Positions 58,410 through 64,000 of a stretch of 64,000 bases of DNA are shown here, piece after piece. Position numbers and translations under genes: made by a program. The notes beneath the pieces were generated by a model. It was not told the origin of the DNA. It was given only the letters and a program-made list of their open reading frames with translations, and searched no databases. The DNA is taken from positions 6,576,630-6,640,629 of the forward strand of contig JALPQD010000075.1 in assembly GCA_023101885.1 (NCBI GenBank), written 5' to 3'. Position 1 is the first letter of the stretch, and each line of letters starts with the position of its first letter. This DNA comes from Typhlomys cinereus. Taxonomy: Eukaryota; Chordata; Mammalia; Rodentia; Platacanthomyidae.

Positions 58410-58419
58410 CTGCGAGCAA

Positions 58420-59203
58420 GAAGAGAGACTCTGCATCGCCCACCGCCCACTCCAGCAAGATCACGCGCCTCCATTTGTCATTCACTTGCACTTATCACCC
58501 ATTTCCCCGAGAAGGAAAGACTAAGTTGAGGCTAGACTTCAGTGTCACCGGGTTCGGACATTGGGCATCCTATGGTTCTGTGGGCAGGTCAATCTGAAGA
58601 GAGACCAGTCCCTGGTGATCTTGGCACAGACCCCGAACTCCATAGCCTTCCAGAGAACCACTCCCTACCCTGCATTACGGCGAATTCTGTCAAGCAGATA
58701 ATCAGTGTACTCATCCTCATGTCAGGTTCAGTAGCTCAGGACTGGTGCCAGTCTCAGGGGAGAACCCAGCAACTCCAGCGCCAGGCTGTCTTGTGCCCCT
58801 TCGAGCAAGATGGTACTTGAGAGGGTAGACAAAAGTTGGGGGTTCTATATGGGCCACCACTAGCCCATCTGGGTCTCTGCTCTCAAAGCCCCAGTTTTAA
58901 GTACAGCCTTGAGGCTGCTTTGGCGGGGTGCCAAGGTCGGTTTTCACTGTTGCCACTGTGCTCTGTAAGGTAGTGCCACCCTCCCTCTCCGTGGATGGCA
59001 GGAATGGCGCAGGGGATCCCTGACTCTTCAGCATTAAGCCCCAGGACCCGGGTCCCCCCGGGGGTCGCCTGCGCCGCTAGAGTGAATGAACTGGGCTCAG
59101 AGCTGGTGGATTGGGGAGGGGGGCTGGGAAGGTCTGGCCCCGGTGGCCCAAGCCACTGCCCTGGGGCTCCACCCTCTCACCTCCGCCCGCTCCCCGACCT
59201 TAC
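58420..59203. other. SERPINB1 intron 1
   Basis: GC-richer than its surroundings, as expected downstream of a promoter. No repeat is recognised. Confidence 0.5.
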
Positions 59204-59400
59204 CCGCTGTAGCTCAGCTCCAGGCCCGTGCAGGTCTGGGTGGAAAAGCCCACGCTCGCTGCCACCGCAACCCTTATAGTAGGCGGAAGGGGAGTGTCAA
59301 TCACCCTGGCTGGCCGGAGAGGGCGGAGGCTCTTTCCTCGGCAACCGCTGGGAGCTGTAAAGAAGTTTGCCGGGACTCTGAGCAGCGCCCTCCTCCGGGA
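59204..59400 (-). promoter_or_regulatory. SERPINB1: SERPINB1 promoter and noncoding exon 1
   Basis: On the minus strand, ACTATAAGGG (TATAA at 59274-59278) lies about 30 bases before a G-rich start region near 59247. A 5' UTR exon ends at 59204 with donor CGG|GTAAGG. A GC box (GGGCGGAGG, ~59323-59331, read on +) lies upstream. Exon 1 is thus about 44 nt and noncoding, and joins exon 2 at 58409. The transcription start itself is inferred from TATA spacing. Confidence 0.75.
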
Positions 59401-59481
59401 TCAGTGTTTTCTCAGTGCTAAGCCTTGCCCCACATCTTTAATAAGACTTAGCAAGTTATTTTTCACGGAAGTGTGATGGTC

Positions 59482-60429
59482 AAGATATGTTTCTTTTAAC
59501 AAGGAGAGAAGGGACCATGTTACAGCAGGGAAAATAGGCCTCCACCAAGGACCCAAATAAGTAATGAGACATCTGATTAAGTTCACAGACTTTTATTCCT
59601 GATCATTTACTACTGAGGGGAAGTGATCTCACCAGAAGAGGAGGGCATATAGTCTGGCAGATAAAAAGTAACCATTTTGCAAATGGGTGATAGACCCCTC
59701 CCTTAGTATGGTTTCCCACTTTTATTACATCTACCTTTGAATGTGCTTTTATCACAAGACTCTAACAGCTTTTTGTCTCTGGCCAGGGGGTAACATACAA
59801 TGCCCACCAGAATGGAGTGAAGGGCATTGCAGGAGCAGCAAAACTGCAAAAGAAAATCAACAAACCACAATCCAGAACTTCAGAGACTCTATATCAACCA
59901 CCTAGAACTAGGCCAGCTTAGTCTCTCCCCATCTTGAAGCTCAGGGAAATTTGCGGAAGAGGGGGTGGTAAGAGTGTAAGAGCAAAAGGATGGGAGGAGC
60001 AATGATATATAAGATACTCTATACTAGTTAGGGCTGAAGCAATCATAATTGGACTTTGCATGCCCTGCGCATTGTCCAACACACTGTTGACCTCACAAAG
60101 TCTAGCATCTGCTAAAGGCACCAAGATCCTTGGAGGCAAAGGATTGGCAGCCACAGCAGTGTTCCTATACCTAAGGGGAACACGGGAAAGGGTTCGGGAA
60201 AGGCCACTGGGTCCTTGTATGTCATCGGAGAGGAGGGCCCAGAGGAAAATCAGACATGCACAAGAAAGGACTCTCTGGGAATTGGGGTGGGAGGCACTGG
60301 GGGATGGGGAGGGAAAGGGGTGGGGAGAGGGAGCAGGGGGTACGGGGGGGAGGAGGAGGGAGGGAGGGAACTGGTGTACCTAATAAGTTTGTATGAGCTG
60401 AAATTAAAAAAAAAAGATATGTTTCTTTT
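59482..60429 (+). mobile_element. 5'-truncated L1 just upstream of SERPINB1
   Basis: The element is 59498-60413, flanked by AAGATATGTTTCTTTT at 59482-59497 and 60414-60429 (16-bp duplication). It starts inside the L1 3' UTR (GGAGAGAAGGGACCATGTTA, matching 45691 and 41339), contains the guanine-rich tract (60280-60372) and ends AATAAGTTTGTATGAGCTGA plus A-tail. It is closely related to L1-A. It sits ~220 bp upstream of the SERPINB1 TATA box. Confidence 0.93.
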
Positions 60430-61182
60430 TAAAAAAAAATCTTGCTCCTTTTACAGGGCAAAAAAATCCTCTTTTGAATCCTTTTGAAGTGCTCCAAAAA
60501 CTATGCATTTGAGATAAAATAAGATAAAATCATCTCCAATCCCCTGGCTGCACACTCAGGGCTAAAGTGGGTTTCAATGTAGATTCCAGGCTAGGTTGGC
60601 ATCATGCTACCTTAGATACACCTGTGTGAATACAGGTTTTCATACCTATTATCTTAAAAATCTGAGCAGCCCTCCTCCTTTCCCTCTCTCCAGGCTAAAA
60701 ATAGGATTGAGCAGCACAAGCCTGTAATATCTTGGCTGACTTTTTGCTCGTGTTTTCCTGTCAGTGTCTAGATCTCTAATTTTGATATTCTCAGAGCTTG
60801 AGGAGAAGAACTCGCCCTCCATTTATGAAATGGTTTCTTGTAAATATAGTGAGCAAAGAGCAAAGGGGTCTCTGGTTTTGTGAGTGTGGATGGCACAGTG
60901 GGAGTGGTGAGTTTGTTGGACCTGAGAACTTGTTTCTAATGAAAAGAGGCAAGAAGTGGGTGGGAGAGTCAGTACTGGACTTGTTGTGCAGGTGTGGGGA
61001 TCTGAATTGGGGGTCCCAGCATCTCCTTAAAAAGCTGGGAGTGGTGGTATGGGCCTGGGATCTGAGCCCTGAGGAGGTGGAGATAAAGTCTTGAAGAATC
61101 AGCAAACTCCAGATTTAGTAGAAAGCTTGTCTCAAAAAATAAGGGAGTGAGATTAAGGAAGACCCCACCATCCACATCTGGC

Positions 61183-61229
<47 letters not shown>

Positions 61230-63460
61230 TTGCGCATACACGTAGGCGCACACACAAAAAAAAAGAGGACAAGATCATGCTAGCAGCAAATAAACAATGT
61301 TCTACACACTTTGAAGAAAAGCAGCAGGAGTTTTAGTAGCCAAGATCACACAGAGTTTCACGGTTTATCAGAATAAAGGAGCCAATACTTCCAGGCTCAT
61401 CATAATCAAGCTGGCATCCTTTGGTAACTTCATGACCATGTCTCTCAGCATCAAAAGGTCAAGAAAGGCTAAAATATAAATCTAAAGACTAAAATCCCAA
61501 GTCACAAGCATGGAGCCCTCAGGTTCCATCTCTAGCACCAGCAAAACAGTTAAATAAACAGTAAATAAAATTTAAAATGAATCAAATAAAAAATAACCCT
61601 AAAGCAAAACCTGAGATGTATAAACTGTGGAAAAGGGAGTTCTGAATTTTTAATTTTCTTTAGATGCTTTGTGCTCACCTGAATTTAGCAGTTTGAAGTA
61701 ATAGAAAATAAAACCATTTCCTAAATCAATACATATTTTGAAAGGATTAGGAAAAGTTAATCTCACGCACCAATGCAATCAAGGAAAGGATGTCGCATAC
61801 TCTACAAATATAGCAATGGCAATTACCACCTGGAAGGATCGGGTGCCCTAGTGGCACTTCAGTAGTGCTCGGGCCTTGGCATCTAGGATCTGCTCCTGTG
61901 ATTCACATGAGGGAAGGTTTCAGGGGAAACATGATCAGTCAGAACTCCTGTCTGTAGCTCTGAGGGGTCCAAGTCACGTGTCAACTAGGGCAAGAGACAA
62001 TCAGTGAGTGGCGGGAAAACCAAGACCAGAATTTCACAGGCGCAGCAGTTGGATGGCGACTCTGTCTCATTCACCCACAAGCTCAGTGCCTACCTGTGTC
62101 TCATGCTGGAGGGCAGGGTTTGCTGCCACGTGCCTCGGCAGATGGTGTCACCCACTAGCAGGTCCCGTCTTCAGTTACTGTGGGAGCCACGATGGCGCCC
62201 TTGGATACCTGCGGCCGGCAGGAGATGCTGGGTGGAGTTATTTTATTCCATAACAATGAGGCCGTTGTCACGCTGCTTGGTCCCAGCAAAAGAAGCACCT
62301 CAGACTTTCAAAGATGGCTGTGTCGTCCTAGCACTCATACAGATGATGTACGGGTGCCACATTCAAACAGCCAGCTGCCATGATCCTGTTCCCCACACAG
62401 GGATCTTGGGATAGTCCAGTCACTGAGCTGCCCTTGTGCCCACACAGCCAGGAGAAAGTGAACATGTGGCCAGCTGTGGTGCAGCGGGGGCTCGCATGGC
62501 CCTCACCGTACGGAGCCTGCTGAGAGCAGGCTGATGTCCAGTCTCATCCACCACAGAGAAACCAGACACATGGCCCATCTGCTTGTCATTTCTCATAACC
62601 TTGCCATCCCTGAGCCCCAGTGAACCCCAGGAAAAGCCAGAGGATCCCCTACAGGTCACTTCTTGAATGTACCATTTCTGTCCAGGAGTGGTGCTCTCTT
62701 GTGCTCAAACGGCTTAATCCCCACCCCGAATCTGTTAGTTGCCCGTTGTTCATCGGCTTCCTGAGGTCCCATGGATTTCTGCTCAGCTGACCATTTATGT
62801 CACTGCTGTACTGATGGACACATCTTATCGGGCTAGTTCCCATAATGCCCAGGATTCCTCGCTGGGTAAACCTGTGGATGGCTCGCACCACCTCTCGGAG
62901 CTGCATGGTGCTTTCTGGAGCCATGAAACCAAGCCAGCAAGGAGCGGAGCTTTGCATCACTTCCAGCTCCGGTTCTTCACAACAGAGTCATCACTGGGTT
63001 CTGGGGAGCAACCAAGAATAATGGCAGTATCAGTATTGTTGGGGGAGGAAGGGTCTTTAGGGAGCTCCCTGACCAACATCTTGTGTGGAGGTATCTCACA
63101 GCTGGAACGGAGAATTTTGTTTTCTGGGAGGTGCATTGAAGGCAGTTTCTGCTCCTCCCCCCCTTTGTGTGCTGTCTTATGGTTCTGCAAGCTGGAACGT
63201 CTTGGGTCAAGTTACCGACCAGCAGACTTGGTGTCTGGTGAGTGCTAATCTTTGCTTCCAAGATGGTGCCTTGTTGCTCTCTCCTCAAAGATGGGAGGTG
63301 GAAAAAGCCGGATGCTATTTGATGCCTCTTTGATAAAGGCATTAGTTCCATTCACAAGGGACTTCTTGCTACTGCTACATCTCATATTAAATTTAAACAT
63401 CAAACACACAAAAAAACAAGCATCCAAAACACCGTCTCCCACCCCGTCCCTCTACATTCA
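60430..63460. other. Upstream flank of SERPINB1, no gene supported
   Basis: About 3 kb. A (CA)n run lies at 61184-61230. The GC-richer part 61850-63350 contains several overlapping open frames on both strands and an AATAAA on the minus strand near 62250, but no recognisable domain or splice structure. Confidence 0.45.
61184..61230. repeat. (CA)n microsatellite
   Basis: About 22 CA units, following a B1/ID-like CA-rich tail region. Confidence 0.95.
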
Positions 63461-63464
63461 TGTC

Positions 63465-63850
63465 TGCTCTGGTTTGGCTGTGGTTGAGTATGTCGTCTGA
63501 GTGTCCCTGTGTTGAAACATAATTGCATTGAGAGCTATTTGAAAGAGTAGAAATTAATTTGAATATGTTACTTGGATGGTGGAAGCTTGGGAAGAGTTAG
63601 GATGGATGAGCTTCTCAGTGAGGGGCTGGGGATTGAATACTGGAAGTATTGTAAGTCAGGAAGAGACAAGGAGAGGCACATGCGTCCTCTAGTTTCTCAC
63701 TGTCTACTGTCGTGTCTTCTTGAGGTCTTGGCTGAATAAAGGCATCATCAGATGCTGGCTCTGAACCTCTAAAACTGTGAGCTAGAAATACGCCTTTTTT
63801 CTTTATAAAATAGCCTAGCTTCAGGTATTTTGCTATAATAACATAAAGTA
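63465..63850 (+). mobile_element. MaLR-type LTR (MST/MLT1-like)
   Basis: 'CTGGTTTGGCTGTGGTTGAG' resembles the MaLR 5' region. 'CTCTAAAACTGTGAGCTAGAAATA' with 'TAGCTTCAGGTATTTTGCTATA' is the diagnostic 3' end. The LTR is complete or nearly so; no internal region is seen. Confidence 0.7.
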
Positions 63851-63875
63851 AACTTGGGGTTCTTTTCACATTAAA

Positions 63876-63907
63876 TATATATATACACACACACACATAT
63901 ATATACT
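63876..63907. repeat. (TA)n(CA)n(TA)n microsatellite
   Basis: AATATATATATACACACACA then CATATATATA. Confidence 0.9.
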
Positions 63908-64000
63908 TATTCCATCCCAGCAGACCTTTCTCCACCCCTGCTTGATTTATTCCATTATCATCAAAATCAAATATGAGAGAGACTCAAAGTGTGGTTCTTA

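Larger units (their letters stand above)
51146..59250 (-). other. SERPINB1: SERPINB1 gene (leukocyte elastase inhibitor), complete
   Basis: Seven exons on the minus strand, six coding, give a 379-residue clade B serpin, the same length as human. All splice sites are GT-AG and the coding exon lengths are 168, 138, 118, 143, 168 and 405 bp. It has no signal peptide, as usual for ov-serpins, which work in the cytosol and neutrophil granule environment. The reactive-centre hinge begins at residue 330 ([12 protein letters not shown]) and the P1 residue by alignment is Cys344. The family inhibits neutrophil elastase, cathepsin G and proteinase 3. Rodent mice have expanded Serpinb1 paralogues, but only one copy is in this window. 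Confidence 0.96.

Noticed and set aside
58402..58491. Upstream in-frame ATG at 58489-58491 extending the SERPINB1 N-terminus by 30 residues
   Set aside because: The clear acceptor TTGCTCGCAG lies between it and the ATG at 58399-58401, so this sequence is intronic. The 379-residue product matches the family length.
62004..63351. Possible processed pseudogene (several antisense frames and an AATAAA near 62250 on the minus strand)
   Set aside because: I could not recognise any protein in any frame, and there is no poly(A) remnant or flanking duplication. A translated search of 62200-63350 minus strand would settle it.

Overview
This is mammalian nuclear DNA. It has intron-split genes with GT-AG splice sites and poly(A) signals, dense SINE, LINE and LTR relics, and microsatellites. 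The repeats point to a rodent: B1 (7SL-derived) elements, a B4-type ID-B1 composite, MaLR-type LTRs, an ERVK/IAP-like solo LTR, and tRNA-derived SINEs of the B2 superfamily. The commonest young SINE starts like B2 (GGGCTGGAGAG.TGGCTCA) but has a different GC-rich body. I infer a rodent outside the mouse/rat lineage, perhaps a dipodoid or similar group. The species cannot be fixed by reading alone.

Two protein-coding genes are present and face each other. WRNIP1 (+ strand) supplies its last four exons (5282-5511, 9309-9464, 10186-10265, 11036-11311), a 3' UTR and an AATAAA at 11734; its 5' part lies before the window. SERPINB1 (- strand) is complete: a TATA-type promoter at ~59276, a short noncoding exon 1, and six coding exons between 58401 and 51256 encoding 379 residues with intact splice sites and reading frame. 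The pair matches the mammalian WRNIP1-SERPINB1 synteny known from human 6p25. One gene acts in the nucleus on replication stress; the other is a cytosolic inhibitor of neutrophil serine proteases. No functional link between them is implied.

The ~40 kb between the two 3' ends is repeat-rich intergenic DNA. Its centre is a 13.7 kb nested retrotransposon at 32941-46621. An outer, complete-ended L1 (target-site duplication AAGACAGCATTACT) was hit inside its ORF2 by a second full-length L1 (35588-42239, duplication AAAAGCTTAACAGA). That inner L1 carries an antisense B2-superfamily SINE between its promoter and ORF1 (35969-36264). The two L1s have nearly the same coding regions but unrelated tandem-monomer 5' UTRs, and both ORF sets are broken. 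Other relics include an ERVK-like solo LTR with a 6-bp duplication (24742-25162), three copies of a non-autonomous hAT-like repeat, several 5'-truncated L1 3' ends and three MaLR-type LTRs.

Upstream of SERPINB1, a 5'-truncated L1 (59498-60413) sits about 220 bp from the TATA box. The rest, to 64000, is mostly non-repetitive sequence in which I could not support a gene.
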